Origin: Eutreptiella sp. 'Long Island Sound 2002'
Lineage: Eukaryota; Euglenozoa; Euglenophyceae; Eutreptiales; Eutreptiaceae
Reading direction: 5' to 3'
Assembly (NCBI GenBank): GCA_964036045.1
Contig: OZ038402.1
Coordinates: forward strand, 2,061,257 to 2,125,256
Length of the DNA: 64,000 nt
The stretch's first letter is position 1. Each line of letters begins with the position of its first letter. The notes below the pieces were generated by a model, which did no database searches, was not told the DNA's origin, and was given only the letters and a program-made list of their open reading frames with translations. Below, in pieces: positions 10,601 through 20,710 of the stretch. The position numbers and the translations under genes are program-made.

Positions 10601-11119
10601 GCCAAGGTCCCGTGGTGTGCGCAGGCAGTGCGCCGTTACGTAAGTCTGCCAGCCGAATCACAGATGGGGTACCAGGGTATGGCAGGGCTCCGTCGGGACA
10701 GTAGCCATGCGGAGGCATCATGGGTCCCGCAGGAGCTGCTTGATGCGCTGCTGAGCCTCGACAGGCAGTTGAGCTGTGCGTATGTGAGTGATGACGGGGG
10801 CCTCTGGATTAGCCCCCCGCAGCATGGCACCGACTTGGTCAATGCAGTATGCCTGTGGCCGCGACGTCCCATGGTGCTGCCGGTGGCTACACCTGGGTCA
10901 GCGGTGCCAGCCCAGTTGGCTGTGCTGTTGCAGTCTGGGCCCGTCCAACCGACACAACGACAGTGGGTTCAGGGCTGGCGGGGGATGGCCTGGGTGTGCG
11001 AGTTGTGGTACGCAGGGTGGTCGGTAGTAGTGCTAGCTCGCAAGGGAAAGGCTCTGCAGGGGACGATAGTAGCGGAGCAAGTTAGAGCGTATTTGCAGGA
11101 CCTGCGTGCTGCGGTGTGA
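7565..11119 (+). CDS. LINE ORF2, reverse transcriptase, RNase H and CCHC
   Basis: This is an open frame of 1184 codons in a different frame from the endonuclease, so a one-base shift lies in 7565-7664. Residues are numbered from 7565. RT motif A is FLDLSNGYG with Asp257, motif B is GVVQGGGMDP (Gln316), and motif C is VDD at 361-363. An RNase H domain follows with Asp636 (VADVSG), Glu678, Asp708 (AGADNKQA) and His754 (VPAQHDTG). A CCHC knuckle lies at C886, C889, H899 and C904. About 280 residues of unrecognised C-terminal sequence follow. All catalytic residues expected for RT and RNase H are visible. The stop is TGA at 11117-11119. The true N-terminus belongs to the endonuclease polyprotein, so the start at 7565 is only the frame boundary. 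Confidence 0.9.
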   Translation: MDGRGGQPQAINRAGFEAGTSQLLKIRKSKPFMSVDAIWDSTLQQVVRGEAMLRVIAQEAQKKNLNINQGEWPSWMGAGGPESQDHGDRVLTASRQQLHEQSAGAVMNTVRYQSSIGEVATAVATQTSLTTTVDGLATGLLRWGGLRVLQNVQEFLRQDMGHLPYEVFQALHLPYRKCHGLILNTCSRPIIVTSGCLRLAQKFLFMRLQRLLSPEDLGLFQHAALPGLSCVQLRRIQYNTVVLRVQSGQDILLLFLDLSNGYGQTDRILLGQQVYRTAYLRAAYEQQMVQYRRLQVFIQTALGLARAYRILSGVVQGGGMDPFFYVWNSLLLWRGINERCRGVLLTLLWGAQVAIKAQATVDDTTLWASSPAELQQVVEQVMPVLKAMNAAVNPDKFGLLHLSGAQGQVRLVRSSVNVHPTVVHSATKDSYVKVLGSNANLMSTSPADVVALRRQSYGLQRKLRQRTPSVPLLLLITEGVLLVSWCYKRMVHWPRDLMRPLASGEGASVLSILCRVLRKVLSLPPKTPRQFLLHGRGLRLSDPYHKLWELGIEELMRAANSRHRYVRETTQSLIMQHCKGLQQRTPMGNDYVLFAEWCQRHSWSPELRYERDADAWEATFSANDILGVRTLIIVADVSGSEDQEVWGLAACVATPTGHIVALFRAWMRVMYAGTMLLEATAVVMAIDAVRARLGHISHAVEQLLAGADNKQAVEKLANEGLSFRAWDLCDRVVATYVECRSQVPCQVFWVPAQHDTGRKEVLSRLNRVVDDASRAEQQRRLGNPWRWPRVWDNGATLVLTKRGVLVLKVKRAVRDALKHMPHVIQKTTVPVQPCRHIMKTQVHAGIHTWWRKSCLYHPQDQAAALLSAFYVETCELYFDSAEEEVCPQCGLLIGCPLQHKAVRCPRLRLNTLTLFGAVLQALRRHLRHAVVIARVWRGLWLKNATGPGGVMLVWTEPRVADTIEAPRGAATWPLFHASVPSMECMAALRGMVKTSAVALAAEVLSLVARHMWAKVPWCAQAVRRYVSLPAESQMGYQGMAGLRRDSSHAEASWVPQELLDALLSLDRQLSCAYVSDDGGLWISPPQHGTDLVNAVCLWPRRPMVLPVATPGSAVPAQLAVLLQSGPVQPTQRQWVQGWRGMAWVCELWYAGWSVVVLARKGKALQGTIVAEQVRAYLQDLRAAV

Positions 11120-12051
11120 TCTCTGCAGGCCAAAAGTTCTATGAGCAGAGAACACAGCAGAGGGCGTCGTCAGGGCGGTCGTGGCAGCAGAGGACCGCCT
11201 TTGTTTCAGGGGGTAAAGGGGATCGTCAGCGTTGGAGATAGCAGCCCGCCGGTGGCTGAATATTGGCGAGATTGGCCTCACACCGGTCACAGTGCAGTGC
11301 ATCTGCCTAATTGTTGCATCTGTTGCAGCCGGATTGGTGCATCTGCACAGCCCGCCTGATGTTGTGGGTTTTCAGTTCTGATCCTCCTTCAGGTATACTA
11401 TATGGCCGTAGAATACGTGCAGGTGGCTGGCGCGAAGCACCTGCAGGTATGGCGCCGTCATTCGGCTGTCCAGGCGCGTCTGTGCGCAGTGACGGGCGCG
11501 CACAAGCCAGTCCCTGATGTTACCTCCCTGCCAGGCAGACCAGTTTTCAGTATCTGTCAGGGTGTTCTTCTAATTATTTGTCAGGCAGTTGAAGTAAGTG
11601 AGGGATAGCTTAAGCAGATGTGTTCATTAATATCTTCTGTTTGGTGCCCCTAAGGGCGGCTGCACTTGGCAGTCGTGCTGCGGAGGAAGGCCGTTGGCCC
11701 TGCAGCACCTTATGTTTTCTCTGCCCGTATACGCCAGCGCCCGGTCCTGATTGCAGTCAGTGACACCCGACCACTGCAATGCGCAGGTGGCCAAGGGAAA
11801 GGTGCACAAAGACAGCAATGACGGTGATGAACAGTTGGGCAGTGGACGTGCAACACTTCACGAAGGGCCGTGTCTCGGGCTGCAGGGAGGAAAGTGCATG
11901 GAGTGCGTATGCATGGTGTGGCAGCGGGTGAGCATACGCCGGCAGCAAACGTGCCATATCACGGGTTCTTAGATATCATGGCAGGGGGAGAGCGGGGTTG
12001 TATCAACAGAACACACCCCTAGCCAGTCAAAAAAAAAAAAAAAAAAAAAAA
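11120..12051 (+). other. LINE 3' UTR and poly(A) tail
   Basis: This is non-coding sequence after the RT stop, ending in a run of about 22 A (about 12029-12051). The tail marks the plus-strand RNA orientation of the element and gives a firm 3' boundary. The sequence just after the run (CATGAATCACC) should be one target-site duplication; I found no convincing partner at the 5' end. Confidence 0.85.
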
Positions 12052-12227
12052 CATGAATCACCAGAACACAAATATCACACAATGGCGTAGGGCAGACAAT
12101 TCAAGTCAGCAGGAGCAAAGAAGCAGGCAGGGCGGGGCCGGGCCAAGCAGGGATAGGTCCCTGGCTCCGGCTCTGGCTCTGGGTGCAGCACAACACGTAG
12201 GCATGCAGGTGCAGACAAGGGTAAGGG

Positions 12228-12460
12228 GGCAGAGGGGGCGTCTCCCCGGAAAAGGCGACACCCAGACCCAGACCCAGACCCAGGGAGGGAGGGAGGGAGG
12301 GAGGGAGGGAGGGAGTGAGGGAGGGAGGGAGGCAGAGGGGGCGTCTCCCCGGAAAAGGCGACACCCAGACCCAGACCCAGACCCAGGGAGGGAGGGAGGG
12401 AGGGAGGGAGGGAGGGAGGGAGGGAAAGAGGGGGAGGGAGGGAGGGAGGGAGGGAAGGAG
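12228..12460. repeat. Duplicated 103-bp unit with (GGGA)n
   Basis: The segment starting GGCAGAGGGGGCGTCTCCCC and ending in CCCAGA repeats plus a GGGA array occurs twice, at 12228-12330 and 12331-12460. On the sense strand of the host gene it reads (CCCT)n, like the array at the acceptor. Confidence 0.9.
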
Positions 12461-12599
12461 GCCCATGGGCATTGTGTGGTAACGCAGAGAACCCCCACAC
12501 GCTCAGCCAACCTTCAACAACAGGTCAACGCGCGGACGAGGAGCCGGAGCACAACGTTCCGTGTGGGGCCGGTACCCCTCAGCAGCACCGGCAGGGCAA

Positions 12600-14650
12600 A
12601 CATACAGCGGTGACCTGCAAAAACGGTGACGGTCGCCCATCGGGGAGGGGGGGGGGGGGTGGCATGTCGCCTTGCATTCGTTCTTGTCGTCTGCAGCCGG
12701 CGGCGCCTCCTGGCCGATCGCCATGCGCTGCCCTTCCATTCCTTTTCCTTGAACGAAGGTCCCCCAGGCCTCTGTTTTGGTCCGCCGTTTCGGTATCTCC
12801 ATCGGCGGCGGGTTGCGTTGAGGGGGGGGGGGGGGGGGGCAGAGCAACGGACTCTTAGCTACTGATATGGCCCCCGTGCCACAGGCAATACGGTCGTCGC
12901 TCAATCAATGCTCAGTCCAGTGCTGAATGTTGCCTTGGGTTCGGCGAACCGGGCTACCTGACAGCACAGCAAGGAGCATAATGGGGTCTGAGAAACAGAA
13001 GGGTGGGGGGGTGGGGCAACAAGCAGTGGGGCAAACACAGTATCTGTCCCGCAATTGTGGTATTTCTGCAAAGGGGGGCAGGGGCAAAAAAAAAATTTGC
13101 GATTTTTTTTTGCAGAACCCATTTTTGCGAAGGGCACAGGGCCAAAAATTAATATTTTTTTTGCGTTTTTTTTATTTTGCGGAAAACAACACCTTGGAAC
13201 GGGAATTAATTATTTCCGCAAATAATTAGGATTCGCACGGTATCGAATGTTGCATCGGCTGGCAGCCCGGCCCCGTCCCCAAGATCCCGGTCAGCAGCCC
13301 GTTGCGTGTACACCCGGACACCGTCGTTTCACCGGCGACTTGCCTATCGGAAATTCTTGCCCTTCGGGGCTGGCTTTTGGGGCAGGTTTTGCGGCAGGCT
13401 GAGGCACAGGTTTGGGCTTCCTATTCTTTGGCCATGGCTGAAATTAACACCCAAACAAACCGCGTGGGGGTGGTAATGTGTGGTATGATGTTGTTATGAA
13501 CACAATGCACACTCACAGACATGACTGGGCCCCTCTTTCCCTCTACAAGCGCGTCACAAACACCCCATCCTCCGTTCAGGACCGCAAAAAGCAGTGGTCC
13601 CACAATTCCATAAAAACAGCGGTTCAACGCCCACCCGGTGCTTAGCCATAATCCGACGATGGCCGTCACCCCCGGTATCCCAGCGGCAGGAAATCACGGT
13701 TCATGGGTCCAGCAAATGCGGCGGAGCCGCGGCCACCAATTGTCCAAATGCGGCGAAGCCGCACCCAAGTGTCCAGCAAAGCGGCGAAGCCACCATGACG
13801 TGTGCGTGCACATCCTGTGCATCTGCCCCACCCCGTGCGTAGACAAGGTGCGTGGACAAGGGGGGGGGGGGGTACACTCGACACCGTACCGTCACTGTCG
13901 CTGTGCATGCCACCATCGCTATCGCTGTCCCTGCGCCCTGCGCTGCTCGTGCTCGCGGGGACGGCACGGGGGCCTCCAAAGGTCAGGTGCGGACCCACCA
14001 CTGAGCTCCAGCCGCGCCTGCCATCATACGGCCTTCATTGCCCTCTCAGTTCCATTCGTCTTCGTGTCGCTGGGGCAGTTCTATCCGAGTGTGCTGCTCC
14101 CTCACCTCAGGGCTGGCGGTCGTCTATTGGGTTCGGGGCTTTATCGCTGGGGCACTGCACTGGGCTGAGTGTGCGGGGGTGGCGACCATTCCATGTTGCT
14201 ATGGCATGCGGCGGCGGGGGGGGGGGGGGGGTCTCCACGGCATGAGCATCCTGAGGGTCATCATTGCAGTGGCAAGGCCTACACCCCCTTTCACACGTGG
14301 GAACAGAGGTCTGTGGCGGATCCATCCGAGCACAAGTTTGGCTCCCACACAGGCCAACCGAACGTGCGAGCCCAAGAGGTGGCGCGAGGGGAGGGGCTGT
14401 GGACCGGCAGTGCCTGTTTGCGTGCGGAGCTGGCCCATGGGTGGGCAAGGGAGGGCGAGCGTGCGGTGCGGGGAGCCACATCGGCATCGACGCCAGCAAC
14501 GGCTGCGGGGCGCGCGCGCCCTTCCCACCCACGTCGACTGTGTACCAGTGGGGCCCCAGACCACCAAACGTGATCCATTGGCGGTGCGCTGCATGTGCTG
14601 CAGGCCACGTGGGGGCGCGAGGGGTGCTCCCTTCCCCGCAATGCCTTCCC
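12600..14650. other. Rest of host intron: poly-G runs, AT-rich patch, no gene
   Basis: I see no gene between the GGGA block and exon 1. Poly-G runs occur near 12648, 12821, 13860 and 14218, and a poly-C run near 14670. The patch 13080-13230 is unusually AT-rich for this window, with several T-runs each followed by GCG or GCAG and short A-runs. It looks like a decayed simple repeat. Confidence 0.6.
13481..13645 (+). repeat. Dispersed repeat, copy 1 (second copy at 44475-44655)
   Basis: The segment shares, in order, CACAGACATGA, CCCTCTACAAGCGCGTCACA, GGACC.CAAAAAGCAG.GGT and ACAGCGGTTCAACGCCCAC with 44475-44655 (same orientation). It has no open frame and no recognised family. The two copies are about 31 kb apart. 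Confidence 0.75.
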
Positions 14651-14841
14651 CCCCTTGCCCTTACTGTGCCCCCCCCCCCCCCGGCCCCCCAACGCAGCTT
14701 TGCCCTTCCTTGCCCTCCCTCTCACCGACCCAGACACCCGCTCCCTCCCCGGGAATCGATCTCACGACACATGCGGCGAGACACACACCGGCCATTGGGG
14801 CAAAGGAGGAGTGGCAGAGAGCGGGGCCAGGGGGCCGGGAC

Positions 14842-14984
14842 CTGCAGGTGCCGTCCCAGGGGTTGATGCCGATGTGCACGTCGTCCACGGCGTCGATTCC
14901 ACGGAACAGCTCCTTCACGTCCTCTTCCTTCATCTCCGGCGGAACACCGGAGACATACAACCGGTTGCGCAGCGACGCTGTCAT
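14842..14984 (-). CDS. RRM protein, exon 1 (start codon and first half of RRM)
   Basis: The exon starts at ATG 14984-14982 and encodes 47 residues plus two bases. It contains RRM strand 1 / RNP2 (RLYVSGV) and helix 1 (EMKEEDVKELFRGI), and ends at DGTC just before RNP1. The inferred donor is TGCAG|GTCCCG with GT at 14841-14840. Its phase (2) matches the acceptor at 1084, and the join restores a complete RRM. An in-frame extension upstream of the ATG exists (to about 15071), but it has no RRM character and I did not use it. The RRM is the only recognisable domain, so the gene is named by domain only. Confidence 0.75.
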
Positions 14985-15034
14985 GTTCGCTATAGCAGAT
15001 GGCCCACACACGCAGTCATGCAAAGGACGCAAAG

Positions 15035-15290
15035 GAGAGAAAAAAAGAGAAAGAAAAGCGTTCCTGTACACAGTTTTCCCAAAAAGACCGCGTGTAGCTC
15101 ATATGTTCAACCATTGTTGGTGGTGGTTGGCAGTTGGCGGTTGGTGGTGATTGGCGGTTGGCAGTTGGCAACTGGCGGTCGGTGGCGGTTGGTGGTGGTT
15201 GGCGGTGGTTGGCGGTTGGTAGTTGGTGGTTGGTGGTCCCTTGGGGCGGTCCTTAAGGGCGGTCCTTAACAAAAAGAAATCTTGCTCTGA
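15035..15290 (+). repeat. GTTGGCGG minisatellite module, copy 1
   Basis: A core of GTTGGCGG / GTTGGTGGTG repeats (15112-15235) is preceded by GTTCCTGTAC..AG.TTTCCCAAAAA and followed by GGTCCCTTGGGGCGGTCC, TTAAGGGCGGTCCTTAACAA and an A-rich stretch. The same flanks surround the arrays at 26470-26580 (partial) and 32813-33170, so flank plus array behaves as a mobile or transduplicated unit. Confidence 0.8.
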
Positions 15291-15320
15291 AAGGACCCCC
15301 CCCTGGTCCCCTCATCCCCC

Positions 15321-16005
15321 AGTTACTATGCAACGGGCGCGTGACATGAAACAAGACATGCAGACACGAGAGCATATGGAGCACAAAATGAGCCGGAAAC
15401 TGCCTGTTGGGGTGCAAGTTTAAGTGATTCCTACCCTACCGCCCATGCAGGCACTGCACTCATGAGCATCTGTTGCACAATGCAGGTCCGGGGTCAGCGT
15501 AGTGAGTCTACAGAGGATAAGGCACACGTGGCTTAAACTTTAGTTTACTGGCGTAAACAGGGGTTCACCTCTACTGAGAGACAGGCTGTGGACCACTTTT
15601 TCTGGCGGGAGTATTTGACTCTGAACGGTGGGAGGGGTGGTGAGGGGCGCAGAAAAGCATCCAACGTCAACTGCACCTTCTTCCCAGGGTGCCTTCTCTC
15701 TGGCCGGTTGGCGGTTGAGGGAGCTGGGGTGGGTGGGGGCACAATCATGCCTCAACACAGTGCCGGAGCGCGCCTATGTGATGGAGCACCACGCTCTGAC
15801 GGGCCCAGAATCTTGGCAAGCACAATACTGCCCCCAGAAAGTTGGAGATTGACAACAGCACCAAGTGAGTACATGTCAATTTGATTGACATCCATGGCTG
15901 AATTTGCAAAAAAAATCCCCTGAGTAAATTTGAGAGATGGAAAGTGACTGGCCCCTCGCCCCCTGCCCCCCCCAGGTTGCTATGCAAGGGCGGTTTCTAT
16001 ACAAG
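15321..16005 (-). mobile_element. Small inverted-repeat transposon-like element, diverged copy 1
   Basis: It is homologous along its length to the element at 23385-24133. Both share the edge motif GTTACTATGCAA.GGGCGCG near the left side, an internal block reading KYSRQKKWSTACLSV on the minus strand (the second copy reads KYSHQRKWYTEHVSQW), an A-rich block with GAGAGATGGAAAGTGAC, a C-run, and the right edge TTGCTATGCAAGGGCGGTTT..ACAAGG (to 16005). The coding part is decayed here (one 67-codon remnant at 15545-15748). Confidence 0.55.
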
Positions 16006-16579
16006 GCGGCGGGGGGGGGGGGGGCTTTTCTGCCCGAGTGACTCAAAAACATACGCTTAAGTGCACAATTTCACGCTATTTTGGAACAGTTGGGTGTGTC
16101 TTTGTCCCGTCATTGTTACAAATGTCTGCCAATTGCCAACTGCCCACCATGGGGGTGTTTTGATGCGCCTTCACGCACGGGTGTGCCAATTGCCAATCGC
16201 CCCACCTCGGACCTCGGGGGTTATTTCAACGCCTTCAGTCCTCACCATCGGCATTGCTCTCTCCCCCTTCTCCCCCCTTCCAATGGGCGAGGACAGCCTT
16301 GCAGATAGCCACAGCCGATGAACCAGGAAGTACACCTGCGGCTGCAGAGCGGGAGCCCCTTGCTCCGTCGGCAGCGAGGGTGGCTTCTCCCACATGATGC
16401 GCCTCGGAGAGACAAGGGGGGGGGGGGGTTGCAGCAGACATTGTTTTTAAGAGGGGTGGGGGTCAGAGGAGTTTTGAGGCACCCACCCACCCAAGATGAA
16501 CGCACGCACCCAGACCCCCCCCCCTCTTGTAAACATTTCAGGGGCTCTCCCAGGGTGACCATTTGTCTTCTTGTTTGAG

Positions 16580-16731
16580 CGTGAAAAAACCACTGTTAAA
16601 TCATGTTGTCCACTCCAAGGCTAGTGTTAAATCACGTTGACCATTCCAAGGCTGGCAGTACAGATGTTGCCAGTAGGTATTGAACCATCATCCTCCATCT
16701 ACAAGACCACTGCTGTAACCATTGGACCACT
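16580..16731 (-). repeat. 33-bp duplication and tRNA-like SINE head
   Basis: Two 33-bp direct repeats (GTTAAATCA.GTTG.CCA.TCCAAGGCT) at about 16594-16656 adjoin a minus-strand tRNA-like segment at 16731-16669. It carries an A-box-like TGGTCCAATGGTTA (16729-16716) and a B-box GGTTCAATACC (16686-16676). Spacing fits an RNA polymerase III internal promoter. The arms do not fold cleanly enough for me to call a working tRNA, so I read it as a tRNA-derived SINE head or tRNA pseudogene. Confidence 0.55.
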
Positions 16732-16734
16732 AAC

Positions 16735-17655
16735 TGTAGCTCACAAAACACTGCTCAAGGACCATGTACGGACTGAACCGTGAACCCCTTTTTTCAAAAA
16801 TTGCTCTGTGACCACCCACGCAAGCCATAATCATAAATAAAGGGGGGGTCCTTGACTCAGACCCCCGCCCAAGCCAAAATTATAAGAGGGGGGGGTCGCA
16901 AACGTTTGACCCACCCACCCAGGCTGGGGCACCCACCCAGACCCTCCCCCCATTTGGCATTAATTCCTTACAAACAATGTCTGGGTTGCAGGCCCAAAAG
17001 CCCAAGGGCTATGCTCCACACTATGCCCCCCCCCCCCCCCCGCCCTCTCTTATGCTGCGTCCTGGAGCATGTCCAAGTGCGATGGCCCCGTGTTGCCATC
17101 ATTTCTGTCATCTTTGGGACTGCCAGTTTTTGTGGTCCAGAGCCACAGGACTGCAAGTCCATTGTGCGTGGGAGGACCATGAGCGAGGGGCGGGTGCATA
17201 TGCACGGACCCCCCCCCCCCTTGTGGCAGCAACGCCCTTGTCAGAGCAAATTGTCCATGTTGTTTCCGCCCCTTTTGGAGGCGTAGGGAGGTGGCACGGC
17301 GGCCCAGCCCTGCCTCTAAGCTAACCCCCGTATGCACAGTGTGCAGGACCTAAATGGGCAGACCTTGTTCTGCCCTTTTTGGAACCAGCAAAGGGAGGGA
17401 GAAAAATGGTTTGCGCGCGGGGGGGGGGGGGGTCATTCGAGCCCCTGAAGGAGGGGGAGGGGGGTTGGGAAAGGGGCTCCCGTGACTGACCTATTGCCGA
17501 ACCCTTATGTGGGGTCCCTTTCTACCCCATTCTGGCCCCCCAAGACGGCAGGGATTATGGGGGCCCCCAAGAGCGCAGGGGTTATGTAGCCTCAACCGGA
17601 ACTAACTCCCGCTGGTCCCTATGGGGAAAGTTAGGGGCACGGGCATGGCCTAGGC
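16735..17655. other. No gene seen; poly-G/C runs
   Basis: This is unannotated intergenic sequence. It has poly-C near 17026 and 17211, poly-G near 17420 and several GGGGTC repeats. Every open frame is short, and frames on opposite strands are equally long, so none is supported. Confidence 0.6.
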
Positions 17656-17659
17656 GAAT

Positions 17660-17757
17660 CCAGCTCTGATTGCACCTCTGCTTCAGATTCGGATGCTGAG
17701 CCTGCTTCCGATTCCAATTCCTCTGATGTGTCAGATTTGACATTCACATCCGAGTAG
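17660..17757 (+). pseudogene. Ser/Asp-rich reading-frame fragment
   Basis: This frame reads ESSSDCTSASDSDAEPASDS and continues SSDVSDLTFTSE to a TAG at 17755-17757. There is no in-frame ATG, and a stop lies just upstream. Acidic Ser-rich tracts also occur in the frames at 23536-24000 and 40680-40800. It may be a scrap of the same transposon family or a decayed exon. I cannot assign function. Confidence 0.3.
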
Positions 17758-17759
17758 TT

Positions 17760-18740
17760 TGTGCCAACGGGAGGCCCAGGTGGGGCGCTACATCCTCCAT
17801 TTTTCTTTGTTCCATGGGATGGCGTTCGAAATGACCGGACATAAGTACCACCACCGGTGGCTGTGGGTTGGGGGGCTTAGGTATGATCCCCGTCACGGGA
17901 GCCCTGAAGGGGGGGGGGGGGGTCTCAGAAAGGGGCTTCAACGACCCCCCGCACGCGCAAACCTTTTTTCTTCCTCCCAAATTGTGCTGGTTTTCTTTTT
18001 TCTTGTGGTGCATGAAGCTTAGGTTTTGCAAAGACACAGGCACCAATTCAATGAAATTCCTGCAATAGCAAACAACTTTCGGTGACTCAGGAAGTCGGCT
18101 CAGTCAAAAACAAAAAATTCACTAACACACAGGTTGTATGCACAGTGAAGAGATTCATAGCAAAACAGCAGAGCGTGAAAGGGGGTTTTTTCGTGTGATT
18201 TGAATAACACCCCCCCAACACACACACACACCACTCACTGGTTCCGCTGGGCGAGTGGCATGTGGACATGGAGGCAGGAGCGCAGACAGGGACGAGGAGC
18301 CAAGAGGAGCGCGTCAGTACGGGTGTTAGACCGCAACGAGGACACCTCGGCGCCCACCTGCTGCCCCGACCACCGGGCCGCATTGGCAGCCATACGCCAC
18401 AAACTTTGCCGCCAGCCCCGGCCAACGTGTGCGGACATGCCCAACTTGTTCATTTGCCCGCTCTCTGGACCTGCGGGTCAGGCGGCGTTACCTTTGCCTG
18501 TGGGCTAGCCCACCCCGCCACTCAACACACCCCTACCCCACTCCTCATGAAAGTCTGCTTTTTGGGCTGCTTTTTGAAATGAATACTTTGCGATGGTTTT
18601 GGCCCTCGGGTTTCTTGTGAGGAGCCTTGAAATCGGTCCTCTATCCCAAGCCCCGGATGCAACTCGGACACAACGGAGGCGGCTACTGTGGCATGTAGTG
18701 TGGCAGGAGGTCAGGGTCATGCCGGTGATTGGAAAGCCTG
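17760..18740. other. No gene seen
   Basis: This is low-complexity intergenic DNA with poly-G near 17911, a short CA run near 18215 and no frame with domain character. Confidence 0.55.
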
Positions 18741-18743
18741 ACA

Positions 18744-20057
18744 TCATGGCCTACCGCCTCCGCTCGCAGCCACCCGCAGGCTCTCGCGATTCTCACCCGA
18801 TATCCACAGTGCAGTCTGCCTGCAGCACACACACTTGCCCCCCCCCTGTGTGACATTCCGTCTGGTTGTTGCTCCTTTACGGGGCCCTGGACGGTCACCC
18901 GTTCTTCCCTTCGCATGTTGCGTCGGGTCGCTACTTTCTGTCGGCCGCTGCGGCCGGTGCTCTTGCTGGTGTCGTTTCCGCGTTCGCGGAGCCCAGTGGT
19001 TGGTGTGTTGGGACTGTGCTGAATGTGGCATGGTGTGCCGTTTGCGTGTCAACGGCGCCCAATAGTCGGCGTATTGAGGATGTGCTGGTTGTTGCCGAGG
19101 TCGTTTGACTGTTTTTGCTGTCCACACACCTCTGTCCACAGGCCGTCCATTGCCTGCCTCGCTGTGTTTCTGTGCGGCCCAGGTGCCCTGTTCCTCCACG
19201 CGCTGTCCGGGCCGTCCACCATATGTTCTTTTCCCCCTCACGGTTGGCCTGCCCCTGATGGGCTCCCACTCCTGTTGCGCAGACAGCCCATCTGGGCTGC
19301 GGGAGACACCCCCCACCTGATGCCGGTTGAGCAGGGGTTGCCCTGGCACCCGGTAGCGACGGGGTTGGCTGGCCAAGCCATCCCCTTTATTGTCGCTGCC
19401 TCCCATGCGCACGCTCTGCCATCCGCTCCATTCTGGTTCTCTGTTCCCGCTGTTCCAGTTGCCTCTCCCGCCTTGCTGTGCCCCTCCTCCTTGTCTGCTG
19501 TGCCCGCCCTTGTCCCTCCTGGTGTGGCTCCCGCGTTCTGTGTGTCTGTGTTGCTCCTCCCCCTGTCTGGTGGCGCTCCTGGGTGCCCATGTCGCGCACC
19601 CCCTCCTGTCCCACCCGCCTGCCCCCCCATACGAGGATTTCACATCTCCATACAACGTGGACTGCTCCGTGCCCGGTTGGCTGTTCACGGCCCTGTTGCC
19701 ACCCCCGTGGCGGGCACCTCCCGGAGCGCGGGGCGCAGCCCCCGCCCTTGTGGAGTACGTGAACACCTTGTAGAGGGAGGGGGGGTGTTTGCTGATGGCT
19801 CGCTCGGCGTGCGCTGCATTTGGTGGTTGCTGCAGTGCCCCCCCCCCCCCGCGCTTTGCAGAAGCCCGAACTTGAGGCGACTTGACCCCGACCAATACTT
19901 TGAACTGAGATTGCAGTGAAGGCCATGTGAAGACAGGCGCCGCTGGAGCGCAGTGACCGACCTTTTGCGGCCCTTGTGCACGCACGCCCTTGTCTAGGGA
20001 TACATGTGATGGGTGGCAACCGCAGGGTAGGGGCTGGGGGGAAACCCGCCCCTGCAC
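18744..20057 (-). other. Long open frame of unknown status (437 codons)
   Basis: A minus-strand frame open for 1.3 kb overlaps a 298-codon plus-strand frame (19023-19919). The minus product is hydrophilic (Gly, Arg, Gln, Ser, Thr) and contains two related segments, YADYWAPLTRKRH and HTNHWAPRTRKRH. This is compatible with a gag-like or disordered protein. The plus-strand alternative is Cys/Pro/Leu-rich and looks like the shadow. No domain is recognised, and the high GC makes chance open frames likely. Confidence 0.2.
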
Positions 20058-20130
20058 CCCCTCCCCATCCTTGAGACCACCAGCACCCCGCCCGGGAAGG
20101 GGACGCGCTCATGATGACTTAGGGGGAATC

Positions 20131-20460
20131 TTTGCACTGCGCGCGCACTGCGCGCTACTTTTAGACTATGTTCCCCCCAAAGAGCCCCCAAGCACACCCC
20201 TTGGAAACGCCCTTAGAATTAGGTGACCCAAACTGCCCCAGGTCAAGTAGGTAGGTAGGTAGGTAGGTGCACTCGGTCGTGGAGAGGCGCCCCATGGTTC
20301 CCCGTGGCATCGCCCTTGTGACGGTACAGGAAGAGGCTCTGCGCTTGAAGAGGGGAGGCCCGATGATGCCCCTAGGCGCCCCTAGTATCTGAAAGTATGG
20401 GTCTCTAGTACGGCCAGGTGCCCAAATAGTTGCACTGCGCGCGCACTGCGCTTAATGCGC
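20131..20460. repeat. Paired GC-alternating short repeat
   Basis: The motif TTGCACTGCGCGCGCACTGC occurs twice in the same orientation (about 20131 and 20429). It is close to palindromic. Between the two copies there is only a short (GTAG)n run near 20249 and no gene. Confidence 0.5.
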
Positions 20461-20480
20461 CCCCTTACGGAGGTGGGGGA

Positions 20481-20560
20481 ATTATACAAGCTGGAATTTC
20501 TGCAATTCAAATTCTGTACGAACTTGTTGTCCGCAATTTGTTCGGTGTTTCTAAGTAAAT
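20481..20560 (+). pseudogene. LTR-retrotransposon integrase scrap (pre-H2C2 segment)
   Basis: The plus strand reads LYKLEFLQFKFCTNLLSAI then CSV before a stop. The minus strand at 59058-58985 reads VYKLEFLHFKFCTKILCAI then CSV, directly ahead of an integrase zinc-binding domain. This is therefore a diverged second copy of the same element, retaining only the short region before the H2C2 domain. Confidence 0.55.
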
Positions 20561-20710
20561 AACAGCAACTATCTAGAACCAAAGTGCACTAGGAAATAAC
20601 AGCAAGCGCCCACTGTTTCTCATGGGCAATTCTTGGGAACCAGACATGATTTGTTGGCTCATTGTTAAGAAATGCCACAGATTTTGTCGCACCAAAATTG
20701 ATAGATTCAT

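Larger units (their letters stand above)
1740..12051 (+). mobile_element. Near-complete non-LTR retrotransposon (LINE) with APE, RT, RNase H
   Basis: The order is tandem 5' monomers, ORF1 (4014-5744), an APE-type endonuclease region interrupted by a stop (5745-7664), reverse transcriptase plus RNase H plus CCHC (7565-11119), a 0.9-kb 3' UTR, and a poly(A) run at about 12029-12051. An APE-RT-RNaseH LINE with a C-terminal CCHC is typical of the I/Tad/R1-like part of the LINE tree; I do not assign a clade. It sits antisense in the RRM gene's intron. The 5' end is uncertain (between 1438 and 1740), and I found no clear target-site duplication around the poly(A). The open but interrupted reading frames suggest a young, possibly inactive copy. 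Confidence 0.9.
1084..14841 (-). other. 13.76-kb intron of the RRM gene, hosting an antisense LINE
   Basis: This interval is bounded by GT (14841-14840) and AG (1085-1084) on the minus strand, with phase 2 on both sides. It contains the LINE on the plus strand, two (CCCT)n arrays on the intron sense strand (1437-1101 and 12460-12284), several poly-G/C runs and an AT-rich patch near 13080-13230. The 337-base (CCCT)n array ends 17 bases before the acceptor, so it would be an enormous polypyrimidine tract. The intron is inferred from protein-domain continuity and phase; no transcript was available. Confidence 0.7.

Noticed and set aside
19023-19919. 298-residue plus-strand protein
   Set aside because: Cys/Pro/Leu-rich with no domain, overlapping a longer minus frame; likely chance in GC-rich DNA.
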